Origin: Treponema sp.
Lineage (GTDB): Bacteria > Spirochaetota > Spirochaetia > Treponematales > Treponemataceae
Length of the DNA: 34,448 nucleotides
Direction: 5' to 3'
Assembly (NCBI GenBank): GCA_024402535.1
Contig: JAKSTN010000032.1
Coordinates: 1-34,448, forward strand
Positions 16,900-24,754 of this stretch are shown here, in pieces (positions within the stretch are counted from its first letter, which is position 1; the number at the start of each line of letters is the position of its first letter). Below the pieces are notes generated by a model, which saw nothing but the letters and a program-made list of their open reading frames with translations, searched no databases and was not told the origin of the DNA. The translations under genes and the position numbers were made by a program.

Positions 16900-16927
16900 G
16901 TGACAGTATACCCATATCCGCTATAAT
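16900..16927 (+). promoter_or_regulatory. Promoter of the pentapeptide-repeat gene
   Basis: GTGACA (16900-16905), a 16-bp spacer and a perfect TATAAT (16922-16927) are seen. The predicted start, near 16934, is about two bases before ATG 16936, leaving no room for a ribosome-binding site. The element also lies within the region that must drive murI in the other direction. Confidence 0.65.
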
Positions 16928-16935
16928 ATAGAAGT

Positions 16936-17631
16936 ATGTTTGCACAGAATAAATGTCTGGTTCCATCTTGCACAAAAATATCTCTTTCAACTTTTGATAA
17001 TAATGGGGAAATTCTTGAAACCAGGTCCTATTGTCTGGACCATTCGCCGGACCCGGGAAAAGACTCTCAAAAAATTTACAAGTACATTCAGGAGCATGAA
17101 ACCATTGTAGGCATAAATGCTTCAGGTCTCATTTTCCGGGATGCAACTTTTTCAAACAAACGTTTTTACGGCTGTAATTTTTCCCACTGTACATTCACAA
17201 ATATTACAAGCCAGAATATGAGAAGCCGCACATCAATCTTTGATTTTGCCATTTTCAACGACTGTAACCTGGTAAACAGTAATATTCTGTTCACTTCGTT
17301 TTCAGGCTGTACATTCAACCATACACTTTTCACTTCCAGTGACCTGATTCAAAGTAATTTCAATGGAATCCGTACTTTTCAGTCATCTTTTGATGATTCG
17401 GACCTTTTCAACTCAAAATTCCTGAAAGCACATCTTATAAATACCTCTTTCAGAAACTGCAACCTGAAACGTGCTGACTTTTTCAGTTCAAAACGGGAAA
17501 ATGTGTCATTCAAGATGTCAAATACCCGTGAGGCTCGTTTCCGACGTAACGGAAGCGAAATTTATACAGGTACAGGCTCAGACCAAAACGAAAGCCAGGA
17601 ATTTCTTGAAAATTCCACAGGAAACGAATAA
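16936..17631 (+). CDS. Pentapeptide-repeat protein with N-terminal Cys/His motif
   Basis: This 231-residue protein is without signal peptide or membrane helix. Residues about 65-195 are built from A/C/S-(D/N)-(F/L)-x-x pentapeptides with Phe or Leu at the centre (for example YGCNFSHCTF, FNDCNLVNSN, RNCNLKRADF). They would fold into a right-handed quadrilateral beta-helix. The first 36 residues carry Cys7-x4-Cys12 and Cys33-x-x-His, a possible small zinc site. The C-terminus is polar and Gln/Glu-rich. Pentapeptide proteins serve many roles (DNA mimicry protecting gyrase, scaffolds), and the sequence does not decide here. Its stop overlaps the ATG of the next gene by one base (TAATG), so the two are translationally coupled. 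No ribosome site precedes it. Confidence 0.8.
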   Translation: MFAQNKCLVPSCTKISLSTFDNNGEILETRSYCLDHSPDPGKDSQKIYKYIQEHETIVGINASGLIFRDATFSNKRFYGCNFSHCTFTNITSQNMRSRTSIFDFAIFNDCNLVNSNILFTSFSGCTFNHTLFTSSDLIQSNFNGIRTFQSSFDDSDLFNSKFLKAHLINTSFRNCNLKRADFFSSKRENVSFKMSNTREARFRRNGSEIYTGTGSDQNESQEFLENSTGNE

Positions 17632-18209
17632 TGAAAGTATATTTTCACCTGAATCTCGGCGGATTTTCAAACTGTTACCTCATTGTAAACGAAGAAAACA
17701 AGGAAGCCATCATTGTTGATCCAGGCCAGGTAACCGACGAACTCATTGAACAGATTGAAAGTGTTCCCTATCACCTGGCTGGTGTTCTTGTAACACACAA
17801 CCACGGAAGCCATGTTCACGGGCTTAAAACACTGCGCAAAATCTATTCGCCAAAAATCCTTGCTGCGGACTGGGAAGTGGCCCGCGAAGAAACAACTGTC
17901 ATAAGCGGTGACGGCAAAGTACGCATTGGCGGCATGATGGTTCACTATATGGCTGTTCCAGGGCACACTGCAGACTCCATGGTCTACAAAATCGGAAACA
18001 TGCTCTTTACCGGGGATGTTCTTATGGCCGGAACCATTGGAAACACCGCCTCAAGCTTTTCAAACTTCATTCTCAAAACGAATATTGAAGACAAAATCCT
18101 TTCTCAGACAGAAGACACTGTTCTTTTCCCGGGACACGGACCGCCGGCAACAGTAGGATCCGTACGCCAGTTCAATGTAGATTTTGAAGAAAAAATCCAG
18201 AATCTGTGA
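17631..18209 (+). CDS. Metallo-beta-lactamase-fold hydrolase, glyoxalase II-like, with altered metal site
   Basis: This 192-residue protein has the usual MBL succession: a first strand region (about 1-30, VDPG), the metal motif at 55-64, GHTADSMVY (His112), FTGDVLM (Asp129) and a final PGHGPPATVGS. The metal motif reads T-H-N-H-G-S-H-V-H-G instead of THxHxDHxxG. Ser60 stands where the Asp that binds the second metal is expected. Related small MBL proteins hydrolyse thioesters such as S-lactoylglutathione. With one ligand changed it may hold one metal or have a different substrate. It is coupled to the pentapeptide gene upstream. Confidence 0.82.
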   Translation: MKVYFHLNLGGFSNCYLIVNEENKEAIIVDPGQVTDELIEQIESVPYHLAGVLVTHNHGSHVHGLKTLRKIYSPKILAADWEVAREETTVISGDGKVRIGGMMVHYMAVPGHTADSMVYKIGNMLFTGDVLMAGTIGNTASSFSNFILKTNIEDKILSQTEDTVLFPGHGPPATVGSVRQFNVDFEEKIQNL

Positions 18210-18215
18210 TATAAT
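18207..18215 (+). promoter_or_regulatory. Extended -10 promoter of the first phosphohexomutase gene
   Basis: TGA followed by a perfect TATAAT (18210-18215) overlaps the end of the MBL gene (stop 18207-18209). The predicted start near 18222 is only about three bases before ATG 18225, or about fifteen before ATG 18237, which has a GGA at a usable distance. Confidence 0.55.
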
Positions 18216-18224
18216 CTCGGATAT

Positions 18225-19976
18225 ATGGAACATAATATGATTTTATCTGCTTCAGGATGGAGAAAAGTTTTTGCTGTTTCAGGAAATGAACAGGATAAAG
18301 CTCCGGAAATCTCCCCTGAGGATACTGCACTTTCTGCCATTGCCGCAGAAGTGTTTTTTGATTATCTGAAAGATAAAACTGGTATTGAAAATCCCGTAAT
18401 TGCAGTTGGAATGGATACAAGACCGACAGGTCCTGCCATTGCAGATGCAATGAACCGGGCTCTTCTTATAAAAAAAGCAATCATTCAGTTTACAGGTGTT
18501 TCTTCGGCTCCAGAAATCATGGCTTTTTCAAAGAAAATCGACGGATTTATCTATATAAGTGCAAGCCATAATCCTGTAGGTCATAATGGAATCAAATTCG
18601 GAATTAATGACGGCGGGGTTCTTAACGGAACAGAAAATGCAAAGCTTGTAGAAGAATTCAAAAAACGGCTTTCAGCTCCTGACGCCTGCGAATCAGCGTT
18701 AAACCGTATTTCTCAGGCAAGCGCATCAGAAATGCGCACTCTGGAACAGCAGAGCAAAGGCGCAAAACATAACGCCTTAAGAGCATACGAAGATTTTGCC
18801 CGCCTGACAATTGCAGGAAGCGAAGAAAAAGAAGTCCAGGACAATTTCTTTGAAGGAATCAGAGATACTATGGCTCTGAATCCTATGGGAATCGTGTGCG
18901 ACTTCAATGGTTCAAGCCGCACTCTTTGTATTGACCGGGACTTTTTCAAATCAAACAGAATCAAATTCTACGAAATCAATAACCAGGCCGGCGTTTTTGC
19001 TCACGAAATCATTCCGGAAGCAGAAAACCTGGTTCATGTTGCTGCAGAAATGGAACGCCTCCAGAAGGCAGGCTGCAAAGACGCAATTCTTGGTTACATG
19101 CCTGACTGTGACGGTGACCGGGGAAACATTGTTTACTGGGATGAAAAGGCACAGAAAGCCTGCATCTTAAAAGCCCAGGAAGTTTTCAGCCTGTCAGTTC
19201 TTGCAGAACTGACATACACAATCTGGAGCTCAACCGACCCGAACATGAAGCCTGCAGTTGCAGTAAACTGCCCTACTTCCATGCGCATTGAAGAAATAAC
19301 AAAGGCTCTTGGGGCAAATGTTTTCCGTGCTGAGGTTGGAGAAGCAAACGTTGTAAACCTGGCTCGTGAAAAACGGGAAGAAGGTTACACGGTACCTATT
19401 CTTGGTGAAGGTTCAAACGGAGGCACAATCACATATCCGGCTGCCGTTCGTGACCCACTGAACACAATTTTTGCCATCCTAAAGCTGCTTACTATCCGTG
19501 GCGGCGGTCTTTATGAACTCTGGTGCAAAAAATCAGGTCATAAATACAAGGATGATTACACTCTTACTGACATTCTTGAAAGTCTTCCTAAATACACTAC
19601 AACAGGCGTTTCAGAACCAAGAGCAGTACTGAAAGTAACTTCACTGGATCACGCAGAACTTAAACGGGATTTCCAGAAAAAATTCGAAGCTGACTGGGAA
19701 AAAAATCCTCTCAGAAAGAAATACGGACTTGAAAGCTACCGTGTTGCCATTACAAACGGCACAAAAGAACGTTACGACGTTGCCGACTGGGGTGAAAGCG
19801 GAAAAGGCGGACTTAAAGTTGTATTCTACAACGACAAGAAGGAACCGGTTGCATTTATCTGGATGCGCGGAAGCGGCACAGAACCTGTCTTCAGAATTAT
19901 GTGTGATGTTCGCGGAACCGATATACAAATGGAAAAAGATTTATTAGAATGGGAAACAAAATTACTAGGTAATTAA
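18225..19976 (+). CDS. Phosphoglucomutase/phosphomannomutase family protein (first paralogue)
   Basis: This 583-residue protein has the four-domain alpha-D-phosphohexomutase layout. The phosphoserine loop is YISASHNPVGHNG near 108-120. The metal loop is PDCDGDRGN near 295-303, a sugar-binding GEGSNGG lies near 396-402, and a C-terminal phosphate-binding RGSGTEPVFRI is near 548-558. These enzymes move phosphate between C1 and C6 of hexoses. The exact sugar is not clear, and this paralogue is quite different from the next gene. Two starts are possible: ATG 18225 sits next to the promoter, while ATG 18237 (MILSASGWRKVF) has a weak GGA ribosome site. It is followed after 21 bp by the second mutase gene. 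Confidence 0.87.
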   Translation: MEHNMILSASGWRKVFAVSGNEQDKAPEISPEDTALSAIAAEVFFDYLKDKTGIENPVIAVGMDTRPTGPAIADAMNRALLIKKAIIQFTGVSSAPEIMAFSKKIDGFIYISASHNPVGHNGIKFGINDGGVLNGTENAKLVEEFKKRLSAPDACESALNRISQASASEMRTLEQQSKGAKHNALRAYEDFARLTIAGSEEKEVQDNFFEGIRDTMALNPMGIVCDFNGSSRTLCIDRDFFKSNRIKFYEINNQAGVFAHEIIPEAENLVHVAAEMERLQKAGCKDAILGYMPDCDGDRGNIVYWDEKAQKACILKAQEVFSLSVLAELTYTIWSSTDPNMKPAVAVNCPTSMRIEEITKALGANVFRAEVGEANVVNLAREKREEGYTVPILGEGSNGGTITYPAAVRDPLNTIFAILKLLTIRGGGLYELWCKKSGHKYKDDYTLTDILESLPKYTTTGVSEPRAVLKVTSLDHAELKRDFQKKFEADWEKNPLRKKYGLESYRVAITNGTKERYDVADWGESGKGGLKVVFYNDKKEPVAFIWMRGSGTEPVFRIMCDVRGTDIQMEKDLLEWETKLLGN

Positions 19977-19997
19977 CCCTATATTTGGAGGCTATAA

Positions 19998-21767
19998 ATG
20001 ACAAACGAAGAAATCCTTGCCCGTGCAAAAGACTATATCGCACAGGAAAAAGATGAAAGATTTGCCAACGAAGTAAAAGAACTTGTTGCAAAAGAAGATT
20101 ACAAAGAACTGGAAGACCGCTTCTACAGAACTCTTGAATTCGGAACTGGTGGACTTCGCGGTGTAATGGGTGGCGGTACAAACCGTATGAACACTCTGGA
20201 AATCAACCTTGCAACACAGGGGCTTGCAAACTACCTGATTAAAGCCTGCCCTGAAAAGGCAAAGGCAGGAACTCTCAGCGCCGTTGTTGCATATGACTCA
20301 CGTCTGAACTCTGATGTTTTCGGTGAAGCAACAGCTCTTATTTTTGCTGCAAACGGAATCAAGGCTTATCTCTTCTCAAGCCTCCGCCCTACTCCAGAAC
20401 TTTCATTTGCTATCCGCCAGCTTGGTGCTGATACAGGTGTTGTTGTAACAGCTTCTCACAACCCACGTATGTACAACGGTTACAAAGCTTACTGGAACGA
20501 TGGTGCACAGGTTATTGAACCACACGATGTAGGAATCATTGAAGAAGTAAACAAAGTTACTGAAGTAAAAACTATGACTCGTGTAGAAGCTATTGCTTCA
20601 GAAAAACTTGTAATCATTGATAAAGAAATCGATGAAAAATTCTGGGCTATGTGTAAAGCTGAACTTTTCCGCCCTGACCTTATCAAAGAACGCGCAAAAG
20701 ACGTAAAAATCGTTTACACACCACTTCACGGAACTGGTGGAATGCACGTAAACAAAGTTCTTGGAGACCTTGGTCTTGAAGTAATCACAGTTCCTGAACA
20801 GGCAGAACCAGACGGAAACTTCCCTACAGTTGTAAAACCAAACCCAGAAGAAAAACCAGCTCTTACTCTGGCTGTAGAACTTGCAAAAAAAGAAAATGCT
20901 TCTTGTGTTATGGCAACAGACCCTGATGCTGACCGCTTCGGTACAGCTTTCCCAGACAAAGACGGAAACTGGGTTCTCCTTTCAGGAAACCAGATGGGTG
21001 CTCTTCTTATGGATTACGTTCTTCTTTCACGCAAAGAATTCGGAAAAATGCCTGCTAATCCTGCTGTTGTACGCTCTATCGTTACTTCACCATTCGGTGA
21101 CTACATCTGTAAAAAATACGGTGTAGAAATGATGGAATGTCTTACAGGTTTCAAATGGATTGCTGCCGTTGAAAAAGACTTTGAAGAAAAAGGAACAAAA
21201 AATTACGTATTCGGTCTTGAAGAATCATACGGATACAAAATTGAACGTGATGTAATGGATAAAGACGGTGTTTCAGCTGCTGCAATGTGTGCTGAAATGA
21301 CAATGTACTGGGCAAGTCAGGGAAAAACAATCCTTGAACACCTGGATGACATGTACCGCGAATACGGATACTTCGAAGACCGCGCTATCAGCCAGGAATT
21401 CCTTGGTTCAAGCGGTGTTGAAACAATGAAAGGTATCATGACAAAACTCCGCACAGAAGGACTCAAAACTCTTGGTGGAAAGACTGTTACTAAGATTCGC
21501 GACGTTCAGGAATCAGTTGAATTCGATCCTGCAAATCCTGCAAACAAAACACCATACGGACTTCCAAAATCAAACGTTCTCCAGTTCTTCCTGGATGGCG
21601 GAACAATCGTTTCTGCACGTCCATCTGGAACAGAACCAAAAATCAAGTTCTATGTAAACTCTGTAACTCCAGTTGCAGGCGGTGACCTTGATGCAGCTAA
21701 AAAAGCAGCTGCCGGTCTTTGTGATGCAATCGAAGCTGACATCAAATCAATTCTTGCAAACGCATAA
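19998..21767 (+). CDS. Alpha-phosphoglucomutase (PGM2/PgcA-like, second paralogue)
   Basis: This 589-residue cytoplasmic enzyme interconverts glucose-1-phosphate and glucose-6-phosphate, linking sugar-nucleotide synthesis or glycogen with glycolysis. FGTGGLRGVMGGG lies at 49-61 and the phosphoserine loop VVTASHNPRMYNGYK near 151-165. The metal loop is ATDPDADRFG near 307-316, GLEESYGY is the sugar loop, and ARPSGTEPKIKFY near 538-550 binds phosphate. This is the pattern of the Pgm2/B. subtilis PgcA group. The ribosome site GGAGG is strong, and the codon choice looks more biased than in its neighbours, suggesting high expression. A terminator follows at 21816. Confidence 0.92.
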   Translation: MTNEEILARAKDYIAQEKDERFANEVKELVAKEDYKELEDRFYRTLEFGTGGLRGVMGGGTNRMNTLEINLATQGLANYLIKACPEKAKAGTLSAVVAYDSRLNSDVFGEATALIFAANGIKAYLFSSLRPTPELSFAIRQLGADTGVVVTASHNPRMYNGYKAYWNDGAQVIEPHDVGIIEEVNKVTEVKTMTRVEAIASEKLVIIDKEIDEKFWAMCKAELFRPDLIKERAKDVKIVYTPLHGTGGMHVNKVLGDLGLEVITVPEQAEPDGNFPTVVKPNPEEKPALTLAVELAKKENASCVMATDPDADRFGTAFPDKDGNWVLLSGNQMGALLMDYVLLSRKEFGKMPANPAVVRSIVTSPFGDYICKKYGVEMMECLTGFKWIAAVEKDFEEKGTKNYVFGLEESYGYKIERDVMDKDGVSAAAMCAEMTMYWASQGKTILEHLDDMYREYGYFEDRAISQEFLGSSGVETMKGIMTKLRTEGLKTLGGKTVTKIRDVQESVEFDPANPANKTPYGLPKSNVLQFFLDGGTIVSARPSGTEPKIKFYVNSVTPVAGGDLDAAKKAAAGLCDAIEADIKSILANA

Positions 21768-21815
21768 AAACTACGGAAAACTGACGGCAAACAGCTGACG
21801 GCTTTCTAAGAAATG

Positions 21816-21863
21816 AATCCTTCCGGCAATGTGACATTCACTGAAACCGGGAGGATTTTTTTT
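21816..21863 (+). terminator. Rho-independent terminator after the phosphoglucomutase gene
   Basis: AATCCTTCCGG (21816-21826) pairs with CCGGGAGGATT (21847-21857) through 11 bp including one G-U, followed by a run of T to 21863. The 20-nt loop can form a small inner stem, GTGA/TCAC. Confidence 0.85.
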
Positions 21864-21936
21864 ATACCAAGGTATATGCCTCAAATCAGATTTTTTATTA
21901 TATAATAAAATCAAAAAAAGCAGCGGAGAAAATAAT

Positions 21937-22833
21937 ATGAAAGAAGAATTAAAAGCAACCGGAAGCCTTTTTGGTTCTATGCTAAAAATCATTTTTTCTA
22001 TTCTCTTTTTCGGATTTGGAATTTTTCTTCCCGGAACTTATATTGCTTTAAAGGTTATCAGATTTCTTTCACGTTTAATCAGCGTACAACTCAGAGACGC
22101 ATTTACATTGATCCTGTCTTTAGGATGGTATGTAACCATTTCTTTTTTCGGCTTCAAATACTGGCAGGTATGTAAACGCTGGTTCTATACAGGACATTTT
22201 CACCCGGAATACGATGATTACTATTTTGAAAAACTTCGGCAGAAATGGCTGAAAAACAATAACGGTCCTCGAACAAAAAATAAGGAATGGAAAGTTGATT
22301 TAACAAAAAAAGTAAAACAGCGTACCCTTTCAAAAAATTATCCCGTATTCAACGGCTCTACAAACCTTCAGGCAGATCCTATCAACTATCAGACAGAAAT
22401 AGATATTTCCATTTTATTTCACGGAAACACTCCTATTAAAGGTGACAAGCTGAAAGTAAAGTTCACAGCAAAATCAAACATTGATATGAAGGCTCTTCAT
22501 ATAACTCTTTTGGACACAACTCCTTCTGAATTAAGGAAATATGGAGACTTCAAAAAGAAAACTCCGGCAAAAAAAAGAGATGTCTGGTTTTCAAACAGAC
22601 TTTCCACAGCTGCCTTATTAAATTACGGACCAGATTACGAAGACTCTTTTGAGAAAGAAGAAGATATGAAAAATAACATTTCAGAACATACTATATGTGC
22701 TGAAAACATAAAAAAAGATGTCCCTTTCACTGTTGAAAAAGAAATTACTGTAACAAAAGATGTCTATTCATCCTGCGCCATTATTTTATGGAATGAACTT
22801 GACGAAGCTGAAATGGAAGCCTTCTTGTATTAG
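21937..22833 (+). CDS. Uncharacterised membrane-anchored protein
   Basis: I do not recognise this 298-residue protein. Two hydrophobic helices lie near the N-terminus (about 13-38 and 54-75), joined by a short basic loop. A Trp/Tyr-rich stretch (HFHPEYDDYYFEKLRQKW) and then a soluble domain of about 200 residues follow. That domain has alternating hydrophobic strands in 140-190 and 270-298, which suggests a beta-sandwich. Lys-rich segments flank it. Both ends are probably cytoplasmic. The ribosome site GGAG is present, and an A+T-rich TATAAT (21901-21906) is a possible -10. It stands alone between a terminator and the rib operon promoter, giving no clue to its role. Confidence 0.6.
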   Translation: MKEELKATGSLFGSMLKIIFSILFFGFGIFLPGTYIALKVIRFLSRLISVQLRDAFTLILSLGWYVTISFFGFKYWQVCKRWFYTGHFHPEYDDYYFEKLRQKWLKNNNGPRTKNKEWKVDLTKKVKQRTLSKNYPVFNGSTNLQADPINYQTEIDISILFHGNTPIKGDKLKVKFTAKSNIDMKALHITLLDTTPSELRKYGDFKKKTPAKKRDVWFSNRLSTAALLNYGPDYEDSFEKEEDMKNNISEHTICAENIKKDVPFTVEKEITVTKDVYSSCAIILWNELDEAEMEAFLY

Positions 22834-22874
22834 CTTTTTTCAAAATTTTATCCCAGACTTAAAATAATATTACG

Positions 22875-22912
22875 TTAGTCAATATAGTTTTATATAAAAC
22901 TATATTGACTAA
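22875..22912. promoter_or_regulatory. Perfect 38-bp palindrome at the rib operon promoter (probable operator)
   Basis: The left arm TTAGTCAATATAGTTTTAT (22875-22893) is followed at once by its exact reverse complement (22894-22912), with no loop bases. The right arm ends in TTGACTAA and thus contains the -35 box. No T-tract follows, so a terminator is unlikely. A dimeric regulator bound here would cover the promoter. Confidence 0.7.
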
Positions 22913-22934
22913 ACAAGTTTCACCCCACTAAAAT
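22905..22934 (+). promoter_or_regulatory. Promoter of the riboflavin operon
   Basis: TTGACT (22905-22910), an 18-bp spacer and TAAAAT (22929-22934) are seen. The predicted start near 22941 gives a leader of about 14 bases with GGAG four bases before ATG 22955. That leader is far too short for an FMN riboswitch. Confidence 0.6.
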
Positions 22935-22954
22935 AACTTAATTATTGGAGTGAA

Positions 22955-24061
22955 ATGACAGATCAAGACTTTATGCTTCGTGCCATTAACCTTGCAGAAA
23001 AAGGCAGAGGCTTCACATCACCTAATCCTCTTGTTGGGGCGGTTATTGTAAAAGACGGCATCATTATAGGCGAAGGCTTCCATGAAAAATACGGCGACCT
23101 ACATGCTGAGCGCAATGCCATAAAAGACTGCATTGAAAAAGGAAACAGTCCTGAAGGCGCCACCATTTATGTAACTCTTGAACCATGTGCGCATTTTGGA
23201 AAACAGCCGCCCTGCTGCCACGCACTTGTTGAACATAATATCAAAGAAGTTTTCGTTGGAAGCCGTGACCCCAACCCTCTTGTAAGCGGAAAAGGAAATA
23301 CCTACCTTCGGGAACATGAAATCAAAGTAACAGAAGATTTTATGCGCGAAGAATGTGATGCATTAAATCCTGTATTTTTCCATTTCATCACAACTAAAAC
23401 TCCCTACATTGTAATGAAATATGCCATGAGTCTGGACGGAAGAATCAGCATGGATTCAGGAGAATCACAATGGATTACAAACGAAGAAAGCCGTAATTAT
23501 GTTCAAATCCTCCGGTCAAATTATAAAGGAATTCTCTGCGGCATAAACACAGTAATAAAAGACGATCCCCTGCTCACCTGCCGCATTCCAGGTCGAACTT
23601 CTCCAGTACGCATTATTCTTGACAGTCATCTTAAGATTAATACAGAAACAAATCTTGTAAAAACAGCAAAAGATGTTCCACTTATTGTTGCCTGCCTGAA
23701 CACTTTACCAGCTTGCCAGGATGAAAAAATTTCAGAACTTGAAGACCAGGATGTTACAGTTCTTAAATGCCTGGAAAAAGACGGTCATATTGATTTACAG
23801 GACTTAATGAAAAAACTCGGGATTCTGCAGATTGATTCAGTTCTTATTGAAGGAGGCGGAATCGTCAATGCGGCTTTTTTGAAAGAAGGATTGGGAAACA
23901 GAGTTTATTCATTTGTTGGCGGAAAGATTCTTGGTGGAAATGAAAACAAAAGTCCTGTCCAGGGAGAAGTCTGTAAGGCTATTTCAGAAAGTCCGGCATT
24001 TGAATTAAAGGATATCAAAAACTTTGAAAATGATGTTCTTATGGTCTACGACAAATTTTAG
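22955..24061 (+). CDS. ribD: Bifunctional riboflavin deaminase/reductase RibD
   Basis: This 368-residue enzyme carries out the second and third steps of riboflavin synthesis. The N-terminal deaminase domain has the zinc site His50-Ala-Glu52 with PC (Cys78) and PPC (Cys87). The C-terminal reductase domain begins near 145 (YIVMKYAMSLDGRIS), with an NADPH-binding region and LIEGGGIVNAAFL near 292-304. Length and order are normal. It is the first gene of ribD-ribE-ribBA-ribH, in the same order as the B. subtilis operon. The overlapping palindrome suggests repressor control. Confidence 0.95.
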   Translation: MTDQDFMLRAINLAEKGRGFTSPNPLVGAVIVKDGIIIGEGFHEKYGDLHAERNAIKDCIEKGNSPEGATIYVTLEPCAHFGKQPPCCHALVEHNIKEVFVGSRDPNPLVSGKGNTYLREHEIKVTEDFMREECDALNPVFFHFITTKTPYIVMKYAMSLDGRISMDSGESQWITNEESRNYVQILRSNYKGILCGINTVIKDDPLLTCRIPGRTSPVRIILDSHLKINTETNLVKTAKDVPLIVACLNTLPACQDEKISELEDQDVTVLKCLEKDGHIDLQDLMKKLGILQIDSVLIEGGGIVNAAFLKEGLGNRVYSFVGGKILGGNENKSPVQGEVCKAISESPAFELKDIKNFENDVLMVYDKF

Positions 24062-24069
24062 GAGAGAAA

Positions 24070-24714
24070 ATGTTTACAGGAATTATTGAAGAAACAGGTA
24101 AAGTAAAAAGTATCTCTTCGGAAAGAGGAACAATTCTCATAGAAGCTTCACGTGTTCTTGAAAAGACAAATATTGGAGACAGCATTGCTGTAAATGGAGT
24201 CTGTCTTACCGTAACAACGATCCAGGGGAACGCCTTTTCGGCTGACGTAATGCCTGAAACTCTTCGCGTTTCATCTTTGGGGGGCCTTGTGCCTGGAAGC
24301 AGAGTAAACCTTGAACGCGCCATGGCGGCAGACGGAAGATTCGGAGGGCACATTGTTTCAGGACATATTGATGGGACTGGAAGAATTGAAAGCCTAAAGA
24401 GGGAAGAAAACGCCGTGTGGGTTACAGTCTCTGCGCCTAAAGAAATTCTGGACCTGATTATTTATAAAGGTTCCATTGCTATTGATGGTATAAGCCTGAC
24501 GGTAGCTTATGTTGATGACGAAGTTTTCCGCGTCAGCATCATCCCACATACAGGACAGGAAACGACACTTCTTTCTAAAAATCCGGGTGATATTGTAAAC
24601 CTTGAAAATGATATCATTGGAAAATATGTAAAAAAACTGCTGACTTCGTCAAATGAAACTCCTTCAAAAGATGACGAAATTACAGAAGATTTCTTACGGC
24701 AAAATGGATTTTAA
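24070..24714 (+). CDS. ribE: Riboflavin synthase, alpha subunit
   Basis: This 214-residue enzyme dismutates two molecules of 6,7-dimethyl-8-ribityllumazine into riboflavin and the pyrimidinedione. The family's internal repeat is visible: MFTGIIEETG at 1-10 is echoed by HIVSGHIDGTG near 97-107. Each half carries a substrate-binding motif (VNGVCLTV and IDGISLTV), and MPETLRVSSLG matches IIPHTGQETTL. It starts 8 bp after ribD, with AGGAG as ribosome site. The C-terminal 20 residues are polar and probably disordered. Confidence 0.95.
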   Translation: MFTGIIEETGKVKSISSERGTILIEASRVLEKTNIGDSIAVNGVCLTVTTIQGNAFSADVMPETLRVSSLGGLVPGSRVNLERAMAADGRFGGHIVSGHIDGTGRIESLKREENAVWVTVSAPKEILDLIIYKGSIAIDGISLTVAYVDDEVFRVSIIPHTGQETTLLSKNPGDIVNLENDIIGKYVKKLLTSSNETPSKDDEITEDFLRQNGF

Positions 24715-24754
24715 TTTTTACTGCAAAAAAAGAAACTGAAAAGGAATTTGAAAT

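Noticed and set aside
16875..16973. Longer glutamate racemase starting at 16973
   Set aside because: The extra residues do not belong to the family and would overlap the divergent pentapeptide gene and its promoter.
22875..22912. Terminator for the upstream membrane-protein gene
   Set aside because: The palindrome is very A+T-rich, has no loop bases and is not followed by a T-tract; it contains the -35 of the next gene.
22834..22954. FMN riboswitch (RFN element) before ribD
   Set aside because: The region is too short, and none of the conserved RFN blocks is present; it holds a palindrome and promoter instead.
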